A stretch of DNA of 35,421 bases, from NCBI GenBank assembly GCA_019117265.1, contig DXAB01000030.1, positions 1-35,421 on the forward strand. Direction: 5' to 3'. Position 1 is the first letter of the stretch; every line of letters starts with the position of its first letter. Origin of the DNA: Candidatus Olsenella pullicola (GTDB lineage Bacteria; Actinomycetota; Coriobacteriia; Coriobacteriales; Atopobiaceae). The position numbers and the translations under genes are program-made. Below are positions 1-8,655 of the stretch, one piece after another. Below the pieces are notes generated by a model that made no database searches, was not told the DNA's origin, and saw only the letters and a program-made list of their open reading frames with translations.

Positions 1-1
1 C

Positions 2-130
2 GCCCTCATGGGCGCCGACATCGCCACCGTGCCCTTCGGCGCGCTCAAGAAGTGCCTCAAGCACCCGCTCACCGACCAGGGCATGGCCAGCTTCGACGCC
101 GACTGGGCCAAGGTCGTCGCCGCCCAGTAG
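2..130 (+). CDS. Transaldolase / fructose-6-phosphate aldolase family, C-terminal fragment (5' truncated by window)
   Basis: Open frame from base 2 reads [42 protein letters not shown]; typical C-terminus of small bacterial transaldolases; next to split transketolase. Confidence 0.85.
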   Translation, partial: ALMGADIATVPFGALKKCLKHPLTDQGMASFDADWAKVVAAQ

Positions 131-164
131 GCAGCGACGGACGAGAAGAACGGAGGAGACCCCA

Positions 165-995
165 ATGACAGACACCGAGCTGGCTCGCGTTGCGTGCGAG
201 ATCCGCAAGGGGATCATCGTGGGCACGCACGCGGCCAAGTCCGGCCACCCCGGAGGGTCGCTCTCGGCGGCGGACCTCTTCGCGTACCTCTACTTCGAGG
301 AGATGAACGTGCGCCCCGAGGAGCCCCGCTGGGACGGTCGCGACCGGTTCGTGCTCTCCAAGGGCCACACGGCGCCGGGGCTCTACGCCGCCCTCGCCGA
401 GCGCGGCTTCTTCCCCAAGGAGGACCTGGCGACGCTGCGCCACGTGGGCTCCCACCTGCAGGGCCACCCCAACATGAACGACACCCCGGGCGTGGACATG
501 TCCACCGGCTCGCTCGGCCAGGGCATCTCGGCCGCCGTGGGCATGGCGCTCTCCGCCAAGCACTGGGGCGACCCCTGGCGCGTCTACACGCTGCTCGGCG
601 ACGGCGAGGTCGAGGAGGGCCAGGTCTGGGAGGCGGCGATGTTCGCCGGCAACCACGCCCTCGACAACCTCGTCGTGATCGTGGACCACAACGGCCTGCA
701 GATCGACGGCACCATCGAGGAGGTCAACTCCGCGATGCCCATCGCCGACAAGTTCCGCGCCTTCAAGTTCCACGTGATCGAGCTCGCCGACGGAAACGAC
801 ATGGCGCAGATCCGCGCCGCCTTCGCCGAGGCCCGCGGGGTCGTGGGCAGGCCCGTGTGCATCGTCGCCGAGACCGTCAAGGGCAAGGGCGTCTCCTTCA
901 TGGAGGGCCAGGTCGGCTGGCACGGAAAGGCCCCCAACGACGAGCAGTACGAGCAGGCCATGGCCGAGCTCGAGGCCGCAGGGAAGGAGCTCTAG
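165..995 (+). CDS. Transketolase, N-terminal (TPP-binding) subunit
   Basis: 276 aa; GHPGGSLSAADLFAYLYF, LGDGEVEEGQVWEAAMFAGNH, VDHNGLQIDG; AGGAG upstream of ATG. Confidence 0.95.
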   Translation: MTDTELARVACEIRKGIIVGTHAAKSGHPGGSLSAADLFAYLYFEEMNVRPEEPRWDGRDRFVLSKGHTAPGLYAALAERGFFPKEDLATLRHVGSHLQGHPNMNDTPGVDMSTGSLGQGISAAVGMALSAKHWGDPWRVYTLLGDGEVEEGQVWEAAMFAGNHALDNLVVIVDHNGLQIDGTIEEVNSAMPIADKFRAFKFHVIELADGNDMAQIRAAFAEARGVVGRPVCIVAETVKGKGVSFMEGQVGWHGKAPNDEQYEQAMAELEAAGKEL

Positions 996-996
996 G

Positions 997-1935
997 ATGG
1001 CTGACGTCAAGAAGATCGCAACCCGCCAGAGCTACGGCGAGGCCCTCGTCGAGCTGGGCGCCGAGCACGACGACTTCGTCGTCCTGGACGCCGACCTCGC
1101 CGCGGCCACGCAGACCGGGAAGTTCAAGGCAGCCTACCCCGACCGCTTCTTCGACTGCGGCATCGCGGAGCAGAACCTCATGGGCGTCGCCGCCGGCATC
1201 GCCGCAACGGGCCGCGTGGCCTTCGCGAGCACCTTCGCGATGTTCGCTGCCGGCCGCGCGTTCGAGCAGGTCAGGAACTCCATCGGCTACCCGCACCTGG
1301 GCGTCAAGATCGGCGCCACGCACGCCGGCATCTCGGTGGGCGAGGACGGTGCCACCCACCAGTGCAACGAGGACATCGCCCTCATGCGCTCCATCCCGGG
1401 CATGACCGTGGTCGTCCCGGCCGACGACGTGGAGGCCCGCGCGGCCGTGCGCGCAGCCTACGAGACCGACGGACCCGTCTACCTGCGCCTCGGGCGACTC
1501 GCCGTGCCGGTGTTCAACGATCCGGCGACCTACGAGTTCCGGCTCGGTAAGGGCGTCCTGCTGCGCGAGGGCACCGACGTCACGATCGTGGCCTGCGGCC
1601 TCATGGTCCAGGCCGCCCTCGAGGCCGCGGGGACGCTGGCCGAGAGGGGCGTGTCGGCGGAGGTGATCAACATCCACACGGTCAAGCCGCTCGACGAGGA
1701 GCTCGTCCGCGCGAGCGCCGCCAAGACCGGCCGCGTGGTCACGTGCGAGGAGCACTCCGTGATCGGGGGTCTCGGCGACGCCGTCCTCTCCGCGCTTGCC
1801 GAGTGTCCCGTGCCGGTGCGCAAGCTCGGCGTGCGTGACGTCTTCGGCGAGTCCGGCCCGGCGGCGGACCTGCTCCACAAGTACGGCCTGGACGCCGAGG
1901 GGGTCGTCCGCGAGGTCGAGGCCCTTCTCGCCTAG
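997..1935 (+). CDS. Transketolase, C-terminal (pyrimidine-binding) subunit
   Basis: 312 aa; DADLAAATQTGKFKAAYPDRFFDCGIAEQNLMGVAAGIA; starts 1 nt after the upstream stop. Confidence 0.95.
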   Translation: MADVKKIATRQSYGEALVELGAEHDDFVVLDADLAAATQTGKFKAAYPDRFFDCGIAEQNLMGVAAGIAATGRVAFASTFAMFAAGRAFEQVRNSIGYPHLGVKIGATHAGISVGEDGATHQCNEDIALMRSIPGMTVVVPADDVEARAAVRAAYETDGPVYLRLGRLAVPVFNDPATYEFRLGKGVLLREGTDVTIVACGLMVQAALEAAGTLAERGVSAEVINIHTVKPLDEELVRASAAKTGRVVTCEEHSVIGGLGDAVLSALAECPVPVRKLGVRDVFGESGPAADLLHKYGLDAEGVVREVEALLA

Positions 1936-1957
1936 CCGCCAAGAACAACGAGCATCC

Positions 1958-1989
1958 GGGGCGGGGTCGCAAGCGAGCGGCCCCGCCCC
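1958..1989 (+). terminator. Hairpin GGGGCGGGG...CCCCGCCCC after transketolase
   Basis: 9-bp perfect GC-rich stem with additional TCGC/GCGA pairing inside, shortly after the stop codon; only a weak T-run follows. Confidence 0.6.
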
Positions 1990-2001
1990 CTTGTGTTCGC
2001 C

Positions 2002-2016
2002 TTGCACCCGGTACAA
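2002..2016. repeat. TTGCACCCGGTACAA palindromic repeat copy, intergenic
   Basis: Near-palindrome; second copy at 17868-17882. Confidence 0.6.
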
Positions 2017-2062
2017 AGTGGACCAAAGCTGACGCACATATGGGTTTTGACTGGAGCAAACG

Positions 2063-2090
2063 TTGACGAGCTGGCCTTTTGCTAGACTAT
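2063..2090 (+). promoter_or_regulatory. Candidate sigma70-type promoter for ftsEX
   Basis: TTGACG (2063-2068), 16-nt spacer, GACTAT (2085-2090), about 40 nt upstream of the GTG start. Confidence 0.4.
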
Positions 2091-2129
2091 GTGCGTATTT
2101 GTCCATCTTGAGCACAAGAAGGAGCTTCT

Positions 2130-3116
2130 GTGGCCAGTCATTTTCGCAGCACTGAGCGACAGGGTTCGGGGGACGCGACGCTCGATGCCGTGAGCGTTCC
2201 CGAGTCGGCTCCGCAGGACGAGCTCCCCACCCCAGAGGAGGTCGGCGCGCCCGCCGCCGCTGACGAGACCTCCCGGGCGGAGGAGACTGCCGAGGCCGTT
2301 CACGTGGTGACGGCGTCGGAGCCCGCGGATTCCGAGAGCCAGCCTGCGGCCGGCGGCAGCGTCTACGCGTCCCTTGCGGGGGATGACGCCCCGGCCGTCC
2401 AGCGCACCGGCACCCCGACCGTCTCGTTCAAAAACGTCACACTCATCTACCCGGCCCAGCCCAACAAGCCCGCCCTCGATGACGTGAGCCTCGACATCTA
2501 CCCCGGCGAGTTCGTCTTTGTCGTCGGCCACTCCGGCTCGGGCAAGTCGTCGCTTCTGCGTCTCATCACGCGCGAGCTGAAGGCCAGCTCCGGTCAGGTG
2601 ATCGTTGCCGGCCAGGACCTCACGAAGATGCGCAACAAGAAGGTTCCGTATCTCCGTCGCCAGATTGGCACTGTCTACCAGGACTTCAAGCTCCTGCCGG
2701 ACAAGACGGTCTACGAGAACGTCGCCTTTGCCCTCGAGTGCATCGGCAAGCCCAAGTCCGTCGTCAAGGCGCAGGTTCCCGAGGTGCTCCGTCTCGTCGG
2801 CCTTGCCGAGAGGATGCAGCACTTCCCCGACCAGCTCTCCGGCGGCGAGCAGCAGCGCGTCTCCGTTGCGCGCGCCATGGTCAACCGCCCGCCGCTGCTC
2901 GTCTGCGATGAGCCTACGGGCAACCTCGACCCGGCGATTTCGCTCGGCATCATGAAGCTGCTCGACCTCATCAACCGCGCCGGCACAACCGTCGTCATGG
3001 CGACGCACGACCGCGAGATGGTCGACTCCATGCGCAAGCGTGTCATCGCGCTCGAGGCGGGCCACGTGGTCCGCGACCAGGAGAAGGGAGGCTACGGCTA
3101 CTATGGCGCCCTCTAA
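2130..3116 (+). CDS. ftsE: Cell division ATP-binding protein FtsE with about 90-aa N-terminal extension
   Basis: GHSGSGKSSLLRLITRE (Walker A), LSGGEQQRVSVARAMVNRPPLLVCDEPTGNLDP; followed by ftsX with overlap. GTG start. Confidence 0.93.
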   Translation: MASHFRSTERQGSGDATLDAVSVPESAPQDELPTPEEVGAPAAADETSRAEETAEAVHVVTASEPADSESQPAAGGSVYASLAGDDAPAVQRTGTPTVSFKNVTLIYPAQPNKPALDDVSLDIYPGEFVFVVGHSGSGKSSLLRLITRELKASSGQVIVAGQDLTKMRNKKVPYLRRQIGTVYQDFKLLPDKTVYENVAFALECIGKPKSVVKAQVPEVLRLVGLAERMQHFPDQLSGGEQQRVSVARAMVNRPPLLVCDEPTGNLDPAISLGIMKLLDLINRAGTTVVMATHDREMVDSMRKRVIALEAGHVVRDQEKGGYGYYGAL

Positions 3117-4041
3117 CATTGGCTATTCCCTGCGCGAGGCGGGTCATCACTTTCGTCGCAACTGGACGACCGTCCTCGGCGCCATCGTGACGATCTTCCT
3201 CTCGCTCTTCATCATCGGTCTCTTCATCCTTGGCTCCGCCATGATCAACAGCGTGCTCGGCGGCGTTGAGGACAGCCTCACCATCCAGGCGTTCCTCTCC
3301 GACAACGCCGACCAGGCCTCTGTTGACGCCTTCAGGGCCGAGGTCGAGAGCTGGGACAACGTTGAGTCCGTGACCTACAAGTCCAAGGACGAGGCGCTCG
3401 AGGAGTACCGCACCTCGATGTCCAACCGCAACGCGAGCGACGCCGTCGCCGCGCTTGACGGCGAGAACCCCCTGCCCGCCTCCCTCGTCATTCGCCTGAC
3501 GGACGCACAGCAGGTCCAGGCCACCGCCGAGAAGGTTGCGTCTGACCCCACCTTCGCCCAGATTCGCGACGGCGCCGACGACCCCACGACCAGCGCCACC
3601 GAGGACGTCCTCTATGGCCAGGGAACCGTCGAGCGCCTGCTCGAGTTCACGAACTACATCCGCATCGGTGCGGTTATTCTCGTCGCCCTGCTCACGTTTG
3701 TTGCCTTCGTGTTCATCAACAACACGATTCGCCTCGCCATCACGGCGCGTCGTCGCGAAATCGCCATCATGCGCCTCGTCGGCGCGTCCAACGGCTTCAT
3801 CCGCGGGCCCTTCGTCATGGAGGGCACGCTCGAGGCCCTCATCGCCGCGCTTCTCGCCATCGCCGCTCTGGCCGGTGGCCTGAGCGTTGTGATGCCGGCG
3901 CTCGCGAGCAACCTGTCGTTCCTCTCGTTTGAGATTCCGCCCGCCACGCTCTATGCCACGTTTGGCATCCTGCTGGTGATTGGCGTTGTGATCGGCCTGT
4001 TTGGCTCTGCTATCGCCATGAGGCGCTACCTCAAGGTGTAG
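3103..4041 (+). CDS. ftsX: Cell division protein FtsX
   Basis: MAPSNIGYSLREAGHHFRRNW...; four-TM FtsX topology; INNTIRLAITARRREIAIMRLVGASNGFIRGPF. ATG at 3103 overlaps the ftsE stop (the track start at 3040 is upstream in frame). Confidence 0.95.
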   Translation: MAPSNIGYSLREAGHHFRRNWTTVLGAIVTIFLSLFIIGLFILGSAMINSVLGGVEDSLTIQAFLSDNADQASVDAFRAEVESWDNVESVTYKSKDEALEEYRTSMSNRNASDAVAALDGENPLPASLVIRLTDAQQVQATAEKVASDPTFAQIRDGADDPTTSATEDVLYGQGTVERLLEFTNYIRIGAVILVALLTFVAFVFINNTIRLAITARRREIAIMRLVGASNGFIRGPFVMEGTLEALIAALLAIAALAGGLSVVMPALASNLSFLSFEIPPATLYATFGILLVIGVVIGLFGSAIAMRRYLKV

Positions 4042-4070
4042 GCGCGGCCGATTGTGCTAGCGGCCCCGGG

Positions 4071-4126
4071 CCCCGGCATTCCTTCGAGAAGCGCTCCTTG
4101 CGAGGCTTCTTCCCGGAATGCCGGGG
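4071..4126 (+). terminator. Intrinsic-terminator-like hairpin after ftsX
   Basis: CCCCGGCATTCC (4071-4082) / GGAATGCCGGGG (4115-4126), 12-bp perfect stem with inner GAAGC/GCTTC pairing; followed by TCCTTTGC. Confidence 0.75.
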
Positions 4127-4205
4127 TCCTTTGCATGCGCGCGTTGCGCCGCCGTTTGTCCGGGTCATGCGATAAGCTGAGGGTAGGCGAGAAGGACGGA
4201 GGGGC

Positions 4206-6251
4206 ATGGGCCGCGGCAGACCTCATCACGGAAGCAGGAGACGTGGCCGTTCCGGCGGCGCCCGCGAGCGCAGCCATGCCCTCACGGGCACGCTCGTGGT
4301 CTCACGTCCCGGTGCGGCGCACGTGGAGACCCCGGAGGGGGACTTCGAGCTCGTGCGTCACGGTCAGCGCGAGGCAATGAACGGGGACGAGGTCGAGGTC
4401 GCGATCATCGAGCAGCGCGGTCGCGCGCCGCGCGCGGTGGTGCGCTCGGTGCTTTCACGTGCCGTGAGCGCGTTTCTCGGGCGCTACGCACAGGCGGGGC
4501 CGCTCGGTGCCGTCCGTCCGCTTGACGCGCGCATCGGGCACGACTTCTTTGTAGTGCCGGAGGACGAGAGCCCACGCAGGCTGGGGGTCGCGGACGGGGA
4601 CGTGGTGGTGGCGCGCATCACCGAGTACCCCACGCGCAAGAGCTCTCCCGTCGTGACGCTCGAGCGCCGCGTGGGTGCGGCGAACGAGGTGGACCTCAAC
4701 GTGGAGTCCGTGATCGCAAGCTTTGGGCTGCCCGGGGACTTCTCGCCAAGCGTGCTCGAGCAGGCCGAGAAGATCGTGGCGGACGTTGACGGCGCGCTGG
4801 CGCGGGAGCCCTCCCGTCGCGACCTGCGCGACGACCTCTGCGTGACCGTCGACCCCGCCGACGCGCGCGACTTTGACGACGCCGTGGCCGCGCGGCGCCT
4901 GCCGGACGGCGGCTACGAGCTCGCCGTTCACATTGCGGACGTCACCCACTACGTGGGCACGGACACGCCCATCGACAACGAGGCAAAGCGGCGCACCTGC
5001 TCCGCCTACCTTGTGGACCGCGTCATTCCCATGCTTCCCGAGCGCCTCTCAAATGACGTCTGCTCGCTGCGCCCGGGCGAGGACCGCCTGGCGATGAGCG
5101 TCCTCATGCGCCTGGACGCCCGCGGCAACGTGACGCGCGCCCGCATGTTTCCCTCGGCCATCCGCTCCGCCGCCCGCCTCTGCTACGACGAGGTTGACGC
5201 GCTTCTCGACGGCACGGGCATTGTGCCGGACGAGCGGGTTGCCGAGACGCTGCGCGCGCTCGACGAGATTCGGGCGCTGCGCGAGCGCGTGCGGCGCGAG
5301 CGAGGCGCCATCGACTTCGAGACCGTCGAGGCTCGCGTGACGCTCGACGACGCGGGGCGTCCCACGGGCGTCTCCGTGCGGCGGCGCACGCGCGCGACGG
5401 GCCTCATCGAGGAGGCCATGCTGCTCGCAAACGAGTGCGTGGCCTCGAAGCTGGCGGACGCGGAGGCGCCGGCGGCCTATCGCGTTCACGAGCCTCCCGC
5501 GCCCGACGACCTCAAGGCCTGCGCTCAACCGCTCCGGGAGCTGGGCGTGCTCGACGGGGAGGTGGCCTCGGGCCTTCTCTCCGGGAGCGCACGCGCCATC
5601 CAGGAGGTGCTCGGGCGCGCCCAGGGCGGACCGGCCGCCCCGATGGTGGGCGCGCTGCTCCTGCGCGCGCAGAGAAGGGCGGTCTACCTGCCGCAGAACC
5701 TGGGGCACTATGCCCTGGGGGCAAGCGCGTACTGCCACTTCACCTCGCCCATCAGGCGCTATCCGGATATGCTCGTGCATCGCGCGCTCAGGGCGCTTCT
5801 GTCCGGCCGCGTAGAGGGGCCCGAGATGCGCGCGCAGGCGGCCGTCCTGCCGCAGCTCTGCCGCACGTGCTCGGAGCGGGAGCGAGCGGCCGACGGTGCC
5901 GCCCGGGCCACGCAGAAGATCAAGATGGCTGAGCTCTTCTCCGATCGCGTGGGCGAGCGCTTCTCGGGGGTGGTCTCGGGCTGCGCGAGCTTTGGTCTGT
6001 TTGTGACGCTCGACGAGACGTATGCCGAGGGTCTCGTTCCCATCCGCGCGCTTGGGGACGAGTGGTTTTCCTTTGACGACGCGCGCCTCACGCTCACGGG
6101 CGAGGAGAGCGGCGAGGTGTGGCGGCTCGGCCGGCGCGTTGCCGTGGAGGTGACGGGGACAAACGTGACGCGGGGTCAGATTGACCTTGCGCTGGTGCGG
6201 GGAGGCCGCCCGCGAGGTACTTCTCGCCGTGCCGACACGCCTGCGCGATAA
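4206..6251 (+). CDS. rnr: Ribonuclease R (RNB domain exoribonuclease with S1 domain)
   Basis: VTVDPADARDFDDAVAA, YCHFTSPIRRYPDMLVHRAL, C-terminal S1-like GERFSGVVSGCASFGLFVTLDETYAEGLV. Confidence 0.95.
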   Translation: MGRGRPHHGSRRRGRSGGARERSHALTGTLVVSRPGAAHVETPEGDFELVRHGQREAMNGDEVEVAIIEQRGRAPRAVVRSVLSRAVSAFLGRYAQAGPLGAVRPLDARIGHDFFVVPEDESPRRLGVADGDVVVARITEYPTRKSSPVVTLERRVGAANEVDLNVESVIASFGLPGDFSPSVLEQAEKIVADVDGALAREPSRRDLRDDLCVTVDPADARDFDDAVAARRLPDGGYELAVHIADVTHYVGTDTPIDNEAKRRTCSAYLVDRVIPMLPERLSNDVCSLRPGEDRLAMSVLMRLDARGNVTRARMFPSAIRSAARLCYDEVDALLDGTGIVPDERVAETLRALDEIRALRERVRRERGAIDFETVEARVTLDDAGRPTGVSVRRRTRATGLIEEAMLLANECVASKLADAEAPAAYRVHEPPAPDDLKACAQPLRELGVLDGEVASGLLSGSARAIQEVLGRAQGGPAAPMVGALLLRAQRRAVYLPQNLGHYALGASAYCHFTSPIRRYPDMLVHRALRALLSGRVEGPEMRAQAAVLPQLCRTCSERERAADGAARATQKIKMAELFSDRVGERFSGVVSGCASFGLFVTLDETYAEGLVPIRALGDEWFSFDDARLTLTGEESGEVWRLGRRVAVEVTGTNVTRGQIDLALVRGGRPRGTSRRADTPAR

Positions 6252-6307
6252 TGGGAACACTAAGAACCTAGCCGTTTGACGGGCGGCGTGTGCCGCCGGG
6301 AGGTCAT

Positions 6308-7168
6308 ATGAACCAGACAACGCTGACGGACGAGCTCGAGCGCGCCGAGGGCCTCATGCTCCAGGGCGAGTCCGAGCAGGCCGCGGAGCTTCTCGCCCGC
6401 CTGGCGGAGGACGCCGAGGAGTACGTGGACAAGAACTGCCCCACCACCGACGAGGTGCAGTGGTTCAGCTTTCCCACGCTCTTTGAGCGCCTGGCGTATC
6501 GCCGCGTGGAGGACGACCCGCGAGAGCTGCGCGACGTGGGCGAGCCGCTCGACCGTCTCTACAACGACCTTGCCCTTGCGAGCGTTCAGGTGGGTGACTA
6601 CGACGAGGCCGCGGAGGCGCTCAAGCGCGCCGTGCGCTGGAACCCCATGGACTGCAGCTACCGCCTCAACCTGGCGGACCTCTTTCGCGTGGCGGGTGAC
6701 ATGCAGGAGTACCTGGCGCTCACCTACAGCGTCTTCGAGCGCGCGAGCGACGCGCGCCACCTGGTGAGGGCGTTCGTGAACTTCTCGGGGTACTTTGAGG
6801 TCTGCGAGAAGCCCCGCGCCGCCGCGGCCGCCCTGCGCGCCGCCCGCGCCTTCGGCATGCCCGACTCCACGCTCGATGCCGCGCTCAACCAGGCCGCGGG
6901 TACCGAGAGGGATCCTGACCTCGTGGACGACTCCGAGATGCGCGAGCTTCTGGCAGCCGAGGGCCTGCCGGATGGCGCCAACGCGGAGATTGCCGTCTGT
7001 CTGCTCATGTGCGCCGGGGACGCAGCCTCCGCCTGTGCCCGCGACGTTGCCGCCACGCTGACGCTGCGCGCCCGAGACCTGGTGGGCGAGGCCGCGTGCA
7101 AGGCGCTTCTCGAGCTCATCCACGAGACGGACGCGAGCCTTGAGGAGGCGGCCGATGGCAAAGAGTAA
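6308..7168 (+). CDS. TPR-like hypothetical protein
   Basis: ATG 6308 with GGGAGG SD; repeat-like helices (VQVGDYDEAAEALKRAVRWNPMDCSYRLNLADLFRVAGDMQEYLALTYSVF). Confidence 0.75.
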   Translation: MNQTTLTDELERAEGLMLQGESEQAAELLARLAEDAEEYVDKNCPTTDEVQWFSFPTLFERLAYRRVEDDPRELRDVGEPLDRLYNDLALASVQVGDYDEAAEALKRAVRWNPMDCSYRLNLADLFRVAGDMQEYLALTYSVFERASDARHLVRAFVNFSGYFEVCEKPRAAAAALRAARAFGMPDSTLDAALNQAAGTERDPDLVDDSEMRELLAAEGLPDGANAEIAVCLLMCAGDAASACARDVAATLTLRARDLVGEAACKALLELIHETDASLEEAADGKE

Positions 7169-7673
7169 GGTCGTGCGCCAGGTCGCTGCCGCCGCAAAGG
7201 CCAAGCAGGCGGGCCCCGGCAAGAAGACCATCGCCAAGAACCGCTCCGCGCGTCACGAGTACTTCATCGACGAGACTCTCGAGGCGGGCATCGAGCTCAC
7301 GGGAACCGAGGTCAAGAGCCTGCGCGAGCGCGCCTGCCAGCTCACGGACTGCTTCTGTCTCATCCGTGGGCGCGAGGCGTGGCTTCACGGCGTGCACATC
7401 CACCCCTACTCCAACGGCGGGGTGTGGAACGTGGACCCCGACCGCAAGCGACGCCTGCTGCTGCACCGCAGGCAGATCGACTACCTGGACGCCAAGCTGC
7501 GCCAGAAGGGCATGGCGCTCGTGCCGCTCGAGATCTACTTTGACGAGCGCAACCGCGTGAAGCTGGCCATTGGCCTCGCGCGCGGCAAGAAGCTCTACGA
7601 CAAGCGCGCGGACATGGCGCGGCGCGACTCCGACCGCGAGATCGCCCGCGCCCTCAAGGAGCTCAACCGGTAG
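7155..7673 (+). CDS. smpB: SsrA-binding protein SmpB
   Basis: IAKNRSARHEYFIDETLEAGIELTGTEVKSLRERACQLTDCFCLIRGREAWLHGVHIHPY...YDKRADMARRDSDREIARALK; ATG 7155 overlaps the upstream gene end. Confidence 0.97.
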   Translation: MAKSKVVRQVAAAAKAKQAGPGKKTIAKNRSARHEYFIDETLEAGIELTGTEVKSLRERACQLTDCFCLIRGREAWLHGVHIHPYSNGGVWNVDPDRKRRLLLHRRQIDYLDAKLRQKGMALVPLEIYFDERNRVKLAIGLARGKKLYDKRADMARRDSDREIARALKELNR

Positions 7674-7676
7674 CGG

Positions 7677-7695
7677 AAAGGGGACCGTCCCTTTT
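7677..7695. repeat. GGGGAC-type palindrome (AAAGGGGAC-C-GTCCCTTTT)
   Basis: 9-nt arms (one G-T mismatch) around a single C directly after the smpB stop. Confidence 0.55.
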
Positions 7696-7718
7696 TCGCG
7701 TCAGGAAAGGAGAGGGGC

Positions 7719-8237
7719 ATGGACGCAACGGCACTGTTCAAGTTTTCCTCGGGCCTCTATGTGGTCTCGGCGGATCCGGGGGAGGGCGAGCGCGTGGGCG
7801 CCTGCATCGTCAACACCGGGCTGCAGGTGACGGCCAGTCCGCTCCAGGTCTCGGTGACCGTGAACAAGGAGAACTTCACCTGCGGCGCCATCGAGCGTGC
7901 CGGGCACTTCTCGCTTGCCGTGGTCGACGAGTCCGCGGACATGCTCTTTGTGGGGCGCTTTGGCTTCCGTACGTCCGCGAGCGAGGACAAGTACGACGGC
8001 ATTGCCAGCGCCGTGGCCGCAACCGGAGACCCGTATCCCACCGAGCACGCGTGCTCCTTCGTGGCGTGCAACGTGGTCCAGACCGTTGACGTGGGAACGC
8101 ACCTCACCTTTGTGGGTGAGGTCGTGGACGCGGGCAACCTCTCCGGCGTGCCGCCTATGACGTATTCCTACTATCACACAACGCTCAAGGGCAAGACGCC
8201 GCCGAAAGCTTCTTCCTACATTGGGGGTATAAGTTAG
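7719..8237 (+). CDS. Flavin reductase-like domain protein (FMN-binding)
   Basis: FKFSSGLYVVSADPGEGERVGACIVNTGLQVTASPLQVSVTVNKENFTCGAIERAGHFSLAVVDESADMLFVGRFGFRTSASEDKY; typical of the flavoprotein half of high-molecular-weight rubredoxins. Confidence 0.88.
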   Translation: MDATALFKFSSGLYVVSADPGEGERVGACIVNTGLQVTASPLQVSVTVNKENFTCGAIERAGHFSLAVVDESADMLFVGRFGFRTSASEDKYDGIASAVAATGDPYPTEHACSFVACNVVQTVDVGTHLTFVGEVVDAGNLSGVPPMTYSYYHTTLKGKTPPKASSYIGGIS

Positions 8238-8279
8238 GTCAGGGCGAGAGGCGCCCTTCCAAGTTGAGAGGAGACACGC

Positions 8280-8420
8280 ATGTCCGAGGAGAAGAAGTAC
8301 ACCTTCCGCTGCACCGTCTGCGGCTGGGAGGTCACCGTCGACACCCCTGAGCTGCCCGAGGACTTTGTCTGTGAGGTCTGCGGCGTTGGCCCCGACATGT
8401 TCGAGCTCGTCGAGGAGTAA
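8280..8420 (+). CDS. Short rubredoxin-like protein (46 aa; below the ORF track cutoff)
   Basis: MSEEKKYTFRCTVCGWEVTVDTPELPEDFVCEVCGVGPDMFELVEE*; two CxxCG knuckles and LPEDFVC...C; AGGAG SD. Confidence 0.85.
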   Translation: MSEEKKYTFRCTVCGWEVTVDTPELPEDFVCEVCGVGPDMFELVEE

Positions 8421-8433
8421 CCTGACAAGGGTG

Positions 8434-8493
8434 ATGACAAGGGTGACAGGGTAACTTGTCATCATGACAAAGGTGACAGGGTAGTTTGTCATC
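8434..8493. repeat. Tandem pair of 30-bp TGAC-family palindromic units
   Basis: atgacaagggtgacagggtaacttgtcatc (8434-8463) and atgacaaaggtgacagggtagtttgtcatc (8464-8493), 27/30 identical; a partial copy (tgacaagggtg) precedes. Confidence 0.9.
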
Positions 8494-8504
8494 ATGTCGA
8501 CGCC

Positions 8505-8533
8505 GGGGCGGCCTTCCGCGGAGGGCCGTCCCC
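8505..8533 (+). terminator. GC-rich hairpin between rubredoxin and ssrA
   Basis: GGGGCGGCC (8505-8513) / GGCCGTCCCC (8524-8533) with a one-base bulge, followed by TCTTCTC. Confidence 0.5.
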
Positions 8534-8655
8534 TCTTCTCGCGATTCATGTCCGGGAAAACGGGTAGAATACCCCCACGGCCGCGCGAGCGGCTCGTACG
8601 TTGACAGCCGCATGGTGGGTGGTCCTTCTCGCCGCCCTAGCCTTGTCCGGCACCC

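Noticed and set aside
194-1405. 403-aa + strand ORF overlapping both transketolase genes
   Set aside because: Arg/Gly/Pro-rich out-of-frame translation; transketolase subunits explain the region.
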